Below, in pieces: positions 1-7,394 of a stretch of DNA of 64,000 nucleotides (position 1 is its first letter; the number at the start of each line of letters is the position of its first letter). The stretch spans positions 124,001 to 188,000 of the forward strand of contig JAGOSY010000005.1 of assembly GCA_018062085.1 (NCBI GenBank), written 5' to 3'. The DNA is from a bacterium. GTDB lineage: Bacteria; Cyanobacteriota; Vampirovibrionia; Obscuribacterales; Obscuribacteraceae. The position numbers and the translations under genes are program-made. Under the pieces are notes generated by a model. The model ran no database searches. It saw nothing but the letters and a program-made list of their open reading frames with translations, and was not told the origin of the DNA.

Positions 1-300
1 AGCGTGCGTAACACCGATTTGAAAAATTCGATTATTTTGCGCAGCGTTGACTATTATTCTACTGATGGCAAACTCGTGAAGAAGTATTTGACGAGCCCTG
101 TAGAATTGGGGCCAATGTCGACTGCTGATTTTATTGTGGCGCGCACCGATGTTAGTGGCGGTGCTGGTGCTAATTTTATTGTTGATTGGCTGGCAAGCAA
201 GGCTGTCTCCGCCCCAATTGCCGAGGCTGTAATGGTCAGCACGGGCTCTTCGCAGAGTATTTCGTTTGTTAGTCGCGGTGAGACCGTCACGCAACCTTAG
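1..300 (+). CDS. DUF3124 family protein, 3' part only
   Basis: The reading frame is open from the first base of the window and ends with TAG at 298-300, so the gene begins outside. The visible 99 residues carry the pattern of DUF3124: SVRNTD near the start, YYSTDGKLVKKYL, SGGAGANFIVDW and a terminal ISFVSRG. The family is known from bacteria as small secreted or lipoprotein-like proteins without assigned function. It converges on the kinase gene with a 26-bp gap. Function cannot be inferred further. Confidence 0.8.
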   Translation, partial: SVRNTDLKNSIILRSVDYYSTDGKLVKKYLTSPVELGPMSTADFIVARTDVSGGAGANFIVDWLASKAVSAPIAEAVMVSTGSSQSISFVSRGETVTQP

Positions 301-326
301 GAAGGCTAATAGCGGAACGTCCAGCG

Positions 327-2231
327 CTAATGAGCGTTTATGTCGGTTATAAAATTGACTTGGGGAAACTCTTGGCGCAATTTGGCGATCTCTTCTGATG
401 TTATGTTGCGGCAGTCTATTAGGTAGATAGTTGTGCAGTTTTTATTTTTCTTGCACAGGTATCTAATGCCGTCAGCTTTGACTATAGTTTTGCTGAGGCG
501 CAGGATTTTTAGACCCGTGATAGAAGATAGGTCCTTTAGTCCAGCGCTGGTGATGTCCGTTGATTGCGCTTTAATTTCTTGCAGAGTCTGGCAGCGCGAT
601 AGTGATTTAGCGCCTTGGTCGTTGAACTTGGTATGCTCAAGATTGATTCTCATCAAGTTCAATTTTTTCAGTCTGCCTAGGCTTTGATTATTGAATTCGC
701 AACGGCTGATCGTTAAATTGCGAATCCAACTTGTGTTGGCTATGAGCTCGATAGTTTTGTCAGATAGCTTGGCGAACTGTGAGACGACCAGGCGCTTATC
801 GTAAGTGGGCGACGCCAACCTCTTTTCGAGCTTGTCCATTTGTATGTCGGGAAAATCCGTCTCATCAGGAAATTTTTCTGGCACCTGAGATGGTGCATGT
901 CTAGGTCTAGGTATTGGTTCTGCGTTAATTGGCGTGGTTTTCGACTCTAGCGATGCTTTTTTGGTGTTGCTGTTAAAGTAGAGGTAAGTAATCAAAACTA
1001 TGCTCAGGGCACTTACGAGAGCGGTGCCTAGAGCGGCTATGGCAAATTTTGTCCGAGAGGAGTGGTCACCGCTTTCGTCTTGATCGTCCTCGTTGTAGCC
1101 TTCTTCTTCTTCTTCTTCAGCTTCGCCCTCAGCTTTTTTCCACTTTTCTACTGCGTCCTTGTCGTGCACTTCCTGAAAGTCTTCAAGACCCAGCTCATCC
1201 ATCTTCTCAATGTGCAGCAAGAAATCTAGAACTTCGTCGACGTTTTGATAGCGATCTTCTGGTGATTTAGCCAGCATTGTTGTTACCAATTCTTCAAGCG
1301 CGTGCGGGCATGCTCGACCGTTCATCGAAGAGTTAAGCCTCGGTATGGGAGCGCTTTGATGCATGAGCAAAGTTGTGAGTGCGTTGCTGCCGACAAACGG
1401 AGCCTTACCAGTGAGGGCCTGGAACAATGCGCAGCCGCAGGAATAGATGTCACTGCTTTCGCCTACTAACTGCCCCATAGATTGCTCTGGACTCATGTAA
1501 AGGGGGCTGCCGAAGATAGTGCCTAGCGCTGTTAATTTCTGGGTTTCAGCGGGTGCTACTGCCAGAGCGGCGATGCCAAAATCTACTATCTTGACTGTTA
1601 AAGCATTTGACTGGATCCCATTGGACCCAGTCGTCCTCGACTGCAAAGACTGCAAGGGCTGCACGGATTGCAAAGACTGCAAGGGCTGCACCGATTGCAA
1701 AAAGATATTGTCGGGCTTTAGATCTCGATGAATAATGCCCTTTTTGTGGGCTGCCGATAGTCCGCGGCATACTTGAATAAATACTGATACAGCTTCTGAT
1801 ACCGACAGAAACCCGCAATTGTCCAGCTTCTCTCTAAGTGATTGGCCGACCAGCCGTTCCATTGTGTAATAGGGTATTTCGCCATTGACATAGCCAAAGT
1901 CGAAAACCTCAATGATATTGGCATTGCTGAGCTTGGCTATTGCTTGCGCTTCGCGCTGAAAACGCAGCCTTTCTTCATCGGTCAGGCTTGCAGACTTAAA
2001 TGTTTTTAGCGCCACATCTTTGTCGAGCATCAAGTGTCGCGCTAGATAAACAGTTCCCATTCCGCCCGCACCAAGCAGCTGCACAATCTTGTATTTGCTA
2101 TCGACAATTGTGCCCAATAGCTCAACTGCTTGCTGGGTTTCTTCACTGCTGGCAAGTAGCACGGCAATGGTTTTGTCGTTAACCGTAAACAACGATGATT
2201 TAGATAGTTCGCCGATGCAATCTTCCATCAA
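327..2231 (-). CDS. Membrane Ser/Thr protein kinase with C-terminal leucine-rich region
   Basis: 634 residues. A Hanks-type kinase domain spans about residues 47-340: Gly loop GAGGMG at 54-59, catalytic Lys in VALK at 76, HRDLKPDN at 168-175, DFG at 217-219 and SPEQ at 247-250, so all catalytic elements are present. A 40-residue gap between HRDLKPDN and DFG carries a 9-residue repeat (see 1639-1701). An acidic stretch (370-390) precedes one membrane helix at about 396-418, and the remainder reads as leucine-rich repeats (for example LKKLNLMRINLEHTKF). The topology is cytoplasmic kinase, helix, external LRR sensor. Substrate and signal are unknown. Confidence 0.9.
   Translation of the reverse strand: MMEDCIGELSKSSLFTVNDKTIAVLLASSEETQQAVELLGTIVDSKYKIVQLLGAGGMGTVYLARHLMLDKDVALKTFKSASLTDEERLRFQREAQAIAKLSNANIIEVFDFGYVNGEIPYYTMERLVGQSLREKLDNCGFLSVSEAVSVFIQVCRGLSAAHKKGIIHRDLKPDNIFLQSVQPLQSLQSVQPLQSLQSRTTGSNGIQSNALTVKIVDFGIAALAVAPAETQKLTALGTIFGSPLYMSPEQSMGQLVGESSDIYSCGCALFQALTGKAPFVGSNALTTLLMHQSAPIPRLNSSMNGRACPHALEELVTTMLAKSPEDRYQNVDEVLDFLLHIEKMDELGLEDFQEVHDKDAVEKWKKAEGEAEEEEEEGYNEDDQDESGDHSSRTKFAIAALGTALVSALSIVLITYLYFNSNTKKASLESKTTPINAEPIPRPRHAPSQVPEKFPDETDFPDIQMDKLEKRLASPTYDKRLVVSQFAKLSDKTIELIANTSWIRNLTISRCEFNNQSLGRLKKLNLMRINLEHTKFNDQGAKSLSRCQTLQEIKAQSTDITSAGLKDLSSITGLKILRLSKTIVKADGIRYLCKKNKNCTTIYLIDCRNITSEEIAKLRQEFPQVNFITDINAH
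1639..1701. repeat. 27-bp tandem repeat inside the kinase gene
   Basis: Two nearly identical 27-bp units at 1648-1674 and 1675-1701 are preceded by a partial 9-bp unit at 1639-1647. They differ at one position (CACGG versus CACCG). On the coding strand the unit encodes the nonapeptide LQSVQPLQS in permuted form and lies in the loop between the catalytic and DFG motifs. Because the period is a multiple of three, copy number changes would keep the frame. Confidence 0.9.
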
Positions 2232-2250
2232 CTGTCAAACAGCCATAAAG

Positions 2251-2943
2251 CTAATTTGCGCCAGAGTTATTGCGCGCATTCTCTAGCTGCTCTTTCTCTT
2301 GCCTAATTTTTGTCTTTTGTTCACCGAGCGAATTGATCACTTCTTTTTCGTACTGCAATTGTTGCTGTTCAATGGCCTGCATATTAGCTTGTTTCTCTTG
2401 CCTTAGCGCGCGGCGCTCTTGAGCTTTCAGTTTCTTTTTTAGGGCATCCGGGTCTTGGGCGCCGTCTGGTCCTGGTTGCCAGTTAGCCCCTAGAGGATTA
2501 GCTCCGGCAGGCACAGCTGTGCCAACACCCATTGCTGTTTCGATTTGATTTAAGCTCTGGTTGAGCAAATTTTCAATAGTTGTACGTTGCTGAGGGTTCA
2601 GTTCTCCCCCATTTTGCAGGCGCTCGTTTTTTGCCCGGTTCGCAATATTGGCTACGTCCATATGCAGACGATTGGCCTGTTGTTCGCTTAGTTGGCCATT
2701 TTTTAAAGCAGCATCAATCTTTTTGCTCTGACGTCTAAGGCGAGCGTTGATCTCATCGCCCTTTTTACCTGGTCTTGCTTTGTTGCCCTGCCCAGGCGCA
2801 ACTTGACCCGAATCCTGAGCTAGCGCCGCCGGCGCGACAATGCTCGAAATTCCCAGAACATTTGCGGCGGCAAGCGTAGCAGTAAAAGCCTTAAAAGAAG
2901 CTGTGGCAATAAAAGAAGGTACAAGAGTGCGACGATTGAACAT
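2251..2943 (-). CDS. Secreted Gln/Lys-rich coiled-coil protein of unknown function
   Basis: The start at 2943 is chosen because a CGGGGG Shine-Dalgarno sequence at 2951-2956 lies 7 bases upstream; earlier in-frame ATGs sit on or before it. A signal peptide (MFNRRTLVPS, hydrophobic core, cleavage near APAALAQ) is followed by a charged region rich in Lys, Gln and Arg, predicted to be helical and coiled coil (KKKLKAQERRALRQEK onwards). The body resembles periplasmic Spy/LTXXQ-like helical proteins only in composition. No family is recognised. It lies 19 bp upstream of the kinase in the same direction and could be co-transcribed with it. Confidence 0.75.
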   Translation of the reverse strand: MFNRRTLVPSFIATASFKAFTATLAAANVLGISSIVAPAALAQDSGQVAPGQGNKARPGKKGDEINARLRRQSKKIDAALKNGQLSEQQANRLHMDVANIANRAKNERLQNGGELNPQQRTTIENLLNQSLNQIETAMGVGTAVPAGANPLGANWQPGPDGAQDPDALKKKLKAQERRALRQEKQANMQAIEQQQLQYEKEVINSLGEQKTKIRQEKEQLENARNNSGAN

Positions 2944-3081
2944 AAGCATTTCCCCCGGATATTCTGCACGCTTTGGCCTGATAAAGGACAAGATTCACAC
3001 AGCTCTATTTATATGCTTCGCCCTTTGTACCCAGGCAGCAAATAGATTTATCGGAGGAAGGCTTCAAATCGACCTAAGTAT

Positions 3082-3207
3082 TTAGTCAGCGCCTTCTGCC
3101 AGGCTGCGGTCGTTAGGGTTGAATGAATCTGCAGGAATGGCGAAACCGCGAGTGCTTTTTCTCTCTTCAGTAGATTTCGTTTCTTTAGGGATGTCTTGCT
3201 TTTCCAT
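3082..3207 (-). CDS. Small hydrophilic protein, 41 aa
   Basis: An ATG at 3205-3207 preceded by AGGAG at a 10-base spacing opens a 41-codon frame ending with TAA at 3082-3084. The peptide is charged in its first half (MEKQDIPKETKSTEERKS) and contains RGFAIPADSFNPNDRSLAEG in its second half; it has no signal peptide or helix. It is short, so the evidence is the ribosome binding site plus an uninterrupted frame in an otherwise empty 480-bp interval. Function unknown. Confidence 0.5.
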   Translation of the reverse strand: MEKQDIPKETKSTEERKSTRGFAIPADSFNPNDRSLAEGAD

Positions 3208-3337
3208 GTGTTCAAATACTCCTGTTAGCGGATGCTAGCAACGGACTCTATAGTGCATCACAAATGCTAAGGAGAGGTTAAGTTGGCCGTGTTTGTAACC
3301 GCTTGTCAATTAGAGTATCCACATCTGAGCGCAACAT

Positions 3338-3373
3338 CACTTAAGAAAAAAGGGAAGGCTCGCCTTCCCTTTT
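3338..3373 (-). terminator. Rho-independent terminator of the aldo/keto reductase gene
   Basis: The inverted repeat AAAAGGGAAGGC / GCCTTCCCTTTT spans 3348-3373 with a very small loop and, read on the minus strand, is followed by TTTTTTCTTAA. It lies 52 bases after the stop codon of the minus-strand reductase. The A-rich other side makes it potentially bidirectional. Confidence 0.85.
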
Positions 3374-3425
3374 GCTGATTTTCGTCAATTGTAAACGAGA
3401 TTTTTGCTCTATTTACTAGCGATTC

Positions 3426-4415
3426 TTAGCGATCGATCTGGGCTAGAAGTGGCTGCTCGTAACGTTCTCCGGCAGTCTTTGTGGCCAGTCCGCTGAGGGC
3501 CGCTAGATCTTCGTCTTCAAGATCTAAACGGAACGATACAGTATTTTCTTCTAAGTAACGCACATGCTTGGTGCCTGGAATCGGCACAATATCTATGCCT
3601 TGGTGAAGCAACCAGGCGATAGCAACTTGAGCAGGTGTGGCGCCGTAGCGATCTGCCACTTCATTGACTTCGTCAACAAGAAGTAAATTGCGCTTGAAGT
3701 TTTCGCCTTGATAGCGAGGGTCATGGCGGCGATAATCGCCTTCTGGTAGATCATCGAAGCTCTTAATTTCGCCGGTGAGAATACCGCGACCTATTGGGCA
3801 GTAGGCGACGAGGCCAATTTTTAGTTCACGCAGAACAGGCATAATCACTGGTTCTAGGTTGCGCTCCCAGATTGAATACTCTGATTGTAGAGCAGAAATT
3901 GGATGCACTTTATGCGCTCTGCGAATAGTTTGTTCGCCCGCTTCAGAAAGTCCGAGATAGCGAACTTTGCCTTCTTTTACTAACTCAGCCATAGCGCCAA
4001 CTGTTTCTTCAATAGGAACATTTGGATCAACGCGATGTTGATAGTAGAGATCGATAACATCGATTCCTAGTCTTTTCATCGAAGCTTCAGCCACGGCCTT
4101 AACTGTCTTCGGATGGCTGTCTAGGCCAACTGAATTGCCGGCTTCGTCGTATTTAAAACCGAACTTGGTGGCAATTACAGCTTGATCGCGTTTGCCTTTG
4201 ATGGCACGGCCAATTAACTCTTCATTTTTATATGGGCCGTAGCGTTCGGCTGTGTCGAGGAAATTCACACCCAGCTCTAAAGCTCTGTGAATTACTTTGA
4301 TTGCTTCGCTTTCATCGGCTGTGCCGTAAGCAAAGCTCATGCCCATGCAGCCAAGACCGATGGCAGATGTAGTGAGACCCTGGTTACCCAGCTTGCGCGT
4401 GTTGATGATGCCCAT
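3426..4415 (-). CDS. Aldo/keto reductase
   Basis: 329 residues, the full length of the family. The sequence begins RKLGNQGLTTSAIGLGCMGMS and shows the catalytic tetrad context: NFLDTAERYG (Asp and Tyr), ATKFGF (Lys) and YYQHRVDP (His). The C-terminus has the NADPH-binding pattern IPIPGTKHVRYLEEN. Such YakC/general-stress-type enzymes reduce aldehydes and ketones with NADPH in the cytoplasm; the natural substrate is not deducible. It is a single transcription unit with a terminator at 3348-3373. Confidence 0.93.
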   Translation of the reverse strand: MGIINTRKLGNQGLTTSAIGLGCMGMSFAYGTADESEAIKVIHRALELGVNFLDTAERYGPYKNEELIGRAIKGKRDQAVIATKFGFKYDEAGNSVGLDSHPKTVKAVAEASMKRLGIDVIDLYYQHRVDPNVPIEETVGAMAELVKEGKVRYLGLSEAGEQTIRRAHKVHPISALQSEYSIWERNLEPVIMPVLRELKIGLVAYCPIGRGILTGEIKSFDDLPEGDYRRHDPRYQGENFKRNLLLVDEVNEVADRYGATPAQVAIAWLLHQGIDIVPIPGTKHVRYLEENTVSFRLDLEDEDLAALSGLATKTAGERYEQPLLAQIDR

Positions 4416-4546
4416 GTTGACGTCCGTGTTCCATACTCAGTGACAATTGAAACCCTATCATGGCCGCTACCGCTTTACATGAAGGTAAATAGTAATAGTG
4501 ATTGATTTAAACTTCGCGTAAGCGGCATTAGGCCTCATGAAAAAGA

Positions 4547-4565
4547 TTCATTCATCATTAATGAA
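4547..4565. promoter_or_regulatory. Inverted repeat in the divergent intergenic region 4416-4724
   Basis: This 309-bp divergent region lies between the reductase and the hydrolase gene. The only clear element is TTCATT (4547-4552) and AATGAA (4560-4565) separated by 7 bases, a possible operator. A weak minus-strand promoter, TTCATG then TGATAG at 17 bases, lies near 4450-4485. No open frame with a credible ribosome binding site was seen here. Confidence 0.35.
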
Positions 4566-4724
4566 CTCGTAATCGGCCTGTGGCGCTGAATATTGCAAGC
4601 TTTGTAAAAGAATTTTGTGGTCGGAAGCTCAATATAGAGATAATAGAAGCCTCAGAAATTCACTTTAATAATCTGTTTCAAGAAAATATATTTGGAAGCA
4701 TTAGACCAAGAGGAAGAGGCGACC

Positions 4725-5285
4725 ATGCCAGCAGCGCTACTTGTTATAGATGTACAACAAGGCTTCGACGACCTTTACTGGGGTAAACGCAACAATCTTC
4801 AGTGTGAAGCCAATATTGCCGCCCTGATTGCTGCTTTCCGGAAGGTGGGCAAAGCGGTTATACATGTGCAGCATATGTCTGTAGAGCCCCAGTCGCCCCT
4901 TCGGCCTGGTCAGCCTGGTAGTGAATTTAAGCCCGAGGCTGCGCCTGTGGCAGGCGAGAAAGTATTTGGCAAGACGGTTAATAGTGCTTTCATTGGGACA
5001 GATCTTGAAGAGTATTTGCGCCAGCAGGGCATCGATGAGCTTGTGATTTGCGGCTTGACCACAGACCACTGTGTTTCAACCAGTACTAGAATGTCTGGCA
5101 ACTTAGGATTCAAAACCTATTTAGTAAGTGATGCCACAGCTACTTTTAATCGTAAAGGAATAGATGGGCGCGATTGGTCGGCTGAAGAAATTCATCAAAG
5201 TGCCCTTGCTAGTCTGAATGGAGAATTTGCTCAAGTGATTTCGACTGAGGCTGCGTTGAATTTATGCGAAGTGCTATTGAAATGA
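4725..5285 (+). CDS. Isochorismatase-family cysteine hydrolase
   Basis: The ATG at 4725 follows GAGG at 4716-4719, so it is preferred over an upstream in-frame TTG at 4692. The 186-residue protein has the Asp-Lys-Cys triad of the family: Asp9 in ALLVIDVQQGF, Lys in GEKVFGKTVNSAF, and the nucleophile Cys in LTTDHCVST, preceded by the usual cis-peptide segment. Members hydrolyse amides or isochorismate (nicotinamidase, ureidoacrylate and related activities); the particular substrate is not evident. It stands alone, divergent from the reductase. Confidence 0.9.
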   Translation: MPAALLVIDVQQGFDDLYWGKRNNLQCEANIAALIAAFRKVGKAVIHVQHMSVEPQSPLRPGQPGSEFKPEAAPVAGEKVFGKTVNSAFIGTDLEEYLRQQGIDELVICGLTTDHCVSTSTRMSGNLGFKTYLVSDATATFNRKGIDGRDWSAEEIHQSALASLNGEFAQVISTEAALNLCEVLLK

Positions 5286-5374
5286 CAGTGAAGCTGTTTT
5301 GAAGCTACGCTGAATTTGCCAAGACAGTGCGGCACTATTGGTGGTGGCGCAAGCTGGTGAGCTAAGTGATTCGC

Positions 5375-5827
5375 TTAAGACGCTGTCATCAGATTGCTTT
5401 TCTTTTTTCTGCGCGTGACTGAGATTTGCAACTCTTCGTTTAGTGCTTGTAGTACCCGCTCGGCTCGCTCAAACGAAATTCCGTGATATTCATTTCGTTC
5501 GTCTCGCGAGACTTGTGAGATGTCTACCGCGAGTCGTTTAGCAAGCTCTGACTGTGTCATGCCATTGGCTATTCGTAAAGCAACGAGCAGTGAACCTAGC
5601 TCAGTGAGTTGCGTGATCACACCAAAATCTCTTCGTTTGACACGTTCGTACCATTCCACTTCTTCCTTGAGTTGGGCGTGAAACGATAGTATTGGCTCCA
5701 TTGCAAGCTCAACTTGATCTGCTGGAAGTTTCATTTCTTCGAGTCTAGCTCTTTGAGCGTTGGCGACTTTAAGATCATCTTCCAGCCTCTTCAGGCATTC
5801 CTGATACTCAGATTCTGTCTTGATCAT
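5375..5827 (-). CDS. XRE-family HTH protein, probable antitoxin/autoregulator
   Basis: Start at 5827: ATG overlaps the TGA of the upstream gene (ATGA), and AGGAG lies 6 bases upstream. 150 residues: an N-terminal helical, possibly coiled-coil segment (YQECLKRLEDDLKVANAQRARLEE) and a C-terminal Cro/C1-type helix-turn-helix (LRIANGMTQSELAKRLAVDISQVSRDERNEYHGISFERAERVL). It is the second gene of a two-gene unit with the DUF6932-like protein, an arrangement typical of toxin-antitoxin operons, and is the likely binder of the palindrome at 6224-6239. Confidence 0.8.
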   Translation of the reverse strand: MIKTESEYQECLKRLEDDLKVANAQRARLEEMKLPADQVELAMEPILSFHAQLKEEVEWYERVKRRDFGVITQLTELGSLLVALRIANGMTQSELAKRLAVDISQVSRDERNEYHGISFERAERVLQALNEELQISVTRRKKKSNLMTAS

Positions 5828-6201
5828 GCTTGCTCCTGAAGGAGTTTTACTATTGGAGACCAAGTCCAGACTTTGTGTGGATCTAATTTATTTAAATCTC
5901 TCTGTAGTTGACCAGTGTTGAAGTAATTGAGTTCACAACTGAAGTATCCATCAATATCGTTAGGGTGATCTTTGTCTTCGACAAATGAGCCGTCGACAAA
6001 GATATCAGTGATACCAACTTGCCAAAGTTGCTCCGTCAAAACAGTAAGGTTATCGACGAGCTTAAGCCGCCAAGCCTCATCCCAGTTCGCTGGTGCATCA
6101 CTACCTCGAACAACTAAGCGACTTTGTCTTAGCTGGCTAGGCGTCAGAAGATAGTCGCCCGCTGGCAAAAGACCAAAATCGTTGAACTGCGGAATATCCA
6201 C
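5824..6201 (-). CDS. DUF6932-like, nucleotidyltransferase-like protein, probable toxin partner
   Basis: 125 residues starting with GTG at 6201, the only in-frame start before a stop codon. The N-terminal IPQFNDFGLLPAGDY and the motif IFVDGSFVEDKDHPNDIDGYF match the DUF6932 pattern; GSF followed by DID recalls minimal nucleotidyltransferases (GSx9-13DxD). No Shine-Dalgarno sequence precedes the GTG and the predicted transcription start is within a few bases of it, so translation may be leaderless. It overlaps the HTH gene by 4 bases. Toxicity is inferred from arrangement, not shown. Confidence 0.7.
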   Translation of the reverse strand: MDIPQFNDFGLLPAGDYLLTPSQLRQSRLVVRGSDAPANWDEAWRLKLVDNLTVLTEQLWQVGITDIFVDGSFVEDKDHPNDIDGYFSCELNYFNTGQLQRDLNKLDPHKVWTWSPIVKLLQEQA

Positions 6202-6210
6202 ACACTAGAC

Positions 6211-6239
6211 ATTTATCACAATGTTGACATATTTGTCAA
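6211..6239 (-). promoter_or_regulatory. Promoter and palindromic operator of the DUF6932/XRE pair
   Basis: The perfect inverted repeat TTGACA-TATT-TGTCAA lies at 6224-6239. On the minus strand its outer half forms a consensus -35 box TTGACA (6239-6234), followed after 17 bases by ATAAAT (6216-6211), or after 16 by GATAAA. An operator embedded in the -35 box is what is expected for autorepression by the HTH protein. Confidence 0.7.
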
Positions 6240-6338
6240 GCTGTGTGGCTGTGAACCTCCCCATTTTCCTCAACACTGCCATCCTTCCCGACCAGAAGTG
6301 CCATTTTTAGAAATGCCCTCTCAGGGTAAATCCTATAG

Positions 6339-6368
6339 AGCGATCATGCCGGCCGGTTTAAGATCGCT
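6339..6368. promoter_or_regulatory. Inverted repeat upstream of the zinc-ribbon-like gene
   Basis: AGCGATC (6339-6345) and GATCGCT (6362-6368) flank a 16-base GC-rich centre that contains GCCGGCCGG. It ends 24 bases before the GTG start at 6393 and could be an operator or an RNA hairpin near the ribosome binding site. No role is known. Confidence 0.35.
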
Positions 6369-6392
6369 AAATACTAGCAGTGGAGATTGGCT

Positions 6393-7271
6393 GTGAAAGA
6401 TTCTGATTGTACAAAGCGCATGCTAAATGATTTGCGAATAGCCAGCCCCTGCTCTGTGCCATGGAGCACCATGGGTGAGACTGCTAGTGAAGCTGTGCGC
6501 TTCTGCGGGCAATGCAGTAAAAATGTCTATGACATCTCTAAGCTGTCCACCGATGAAGCCGCTCTGTTGCTTCAGCAAGGTGCAGCCTCTGGCAGTTTGC
6601 CCTGCATGCAGCTTTACCGACGCTTTGACGGCACGATTATTACCGATGATTGCCCTGTGGGTCTGCGCCGCATTCGCGATACATGGAGGCGAGTTAAGAG
6701 CGTGGCCGCAGGTGCAGCTGCTTTCTTTCTGGTTGGACTGCCATCGGCTGCACAGAACAAAGATTTACCTGTCGTTAAGGGCAAAGTCGCCGCGCCGAAC
6801 CAGTTCAAGTCTTCCGAGCCCTCTGTGCTGCGGGGCGAGCCGATGATGACTGGTGGCAAACCAGTGATGGGTCCGAACCACACCGGAGGCATTGTTGCAC
6901 CTAACGTGCCAGGAAAAAATGCAGCAGCTAGCTGGGAAGAAGTGGCCATGACCAAGCCCTCGATAAAAGCACTGGCAAGTCGCATCAAGAAAATGGAAGC
7001 AAAGCCAAACATCTCTGAGAGAGACATGGAACCAATTTTTAAGCTCCGTCTGCAAATGGCTCAAGAAGCTGATAAGCAAATGGTGCCAGCTTTTGCCCAA
7101 GCCGAGCTGATGAAGCTCTACGATGCTGTCTCTGTTATGAACACCGGAAGTAATGCTAACAAGCCTTTGCTGCGGGATATTTTAAAGGCACGTATTGCCA
7201 ATGCCCGCCTTTTGAAAGTTGATGACAGTGTTTTTCAGGAGCAACTACAGAAGCTGCAAAATTCCAAATAA
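6393..7271 (+). CDS. Membrane protein with N-terminal Cys-rich (zinc-ribbon-like) domain
   Basis: The GTG at 6393 has GTGGAG at 6380-6385 at a 7-base spacing, so it is preferred to TTG at 6387. Residues 1-90 hold the pattern CSVPWSTM, VRFCGQCSKNVYDISKLS, LPCMQLYRR and a DGTIITDDCP motif; this Cys-rich cassette occurs at the N-terminus of other membrane-anchored bacterial proteins, but no function is known. One membrane helix follows (SVAAGAAAFFLVGLPSAA), then an exported, Pro/Lys-rich linker and a helical C-terminus. 292 residues, monocistronic. Confidence 0.75.
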   Translation: MKDSDCTKRMLNDLRIASPCSVPWSTMGETASEAVRFCGQCSKNVYDISKLSTDEAALLLQQGAASGSLPCMQLYRRFDGTIITDDCPVGLRRIRDTWRRVKSVAAGAAAFFLVGLPSAAQNKDLPVVKGKVAAPNQFKSSEPSVLRGEPMMTGGKPVMGPNHTGGIVAPNVPGKNAAASWEEVAMTKPSIKALASRIKKMEAKPNISERDMEPIFKLRLQMAQEADKQMVPAFAQAELMKLYDAVSVMNTGSNANKPLLRDILKARIANARLLKVDDSVFQEQLQKLQNSK

Positions 7272-7394
7272 GATGCTGCTTTCGAATTTCTAGCAGAAAA
7301 TGGGTAATGCCTCAAGCAGCTCGCTATACTGCAACAAGGCGGCAGTATCTAAGATTGTCGCTGCCAATAGGTTGCTCTTAACTCTCGTTGGATT

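Noticed and set aside
1049..1270. 73-codon plus-strand frame opposite the kinase gene
   Set aside because: It is the complement of the Glu-rich linker of the kinase (Leu/Arg-rich by codon mirroring) and has no independent support.
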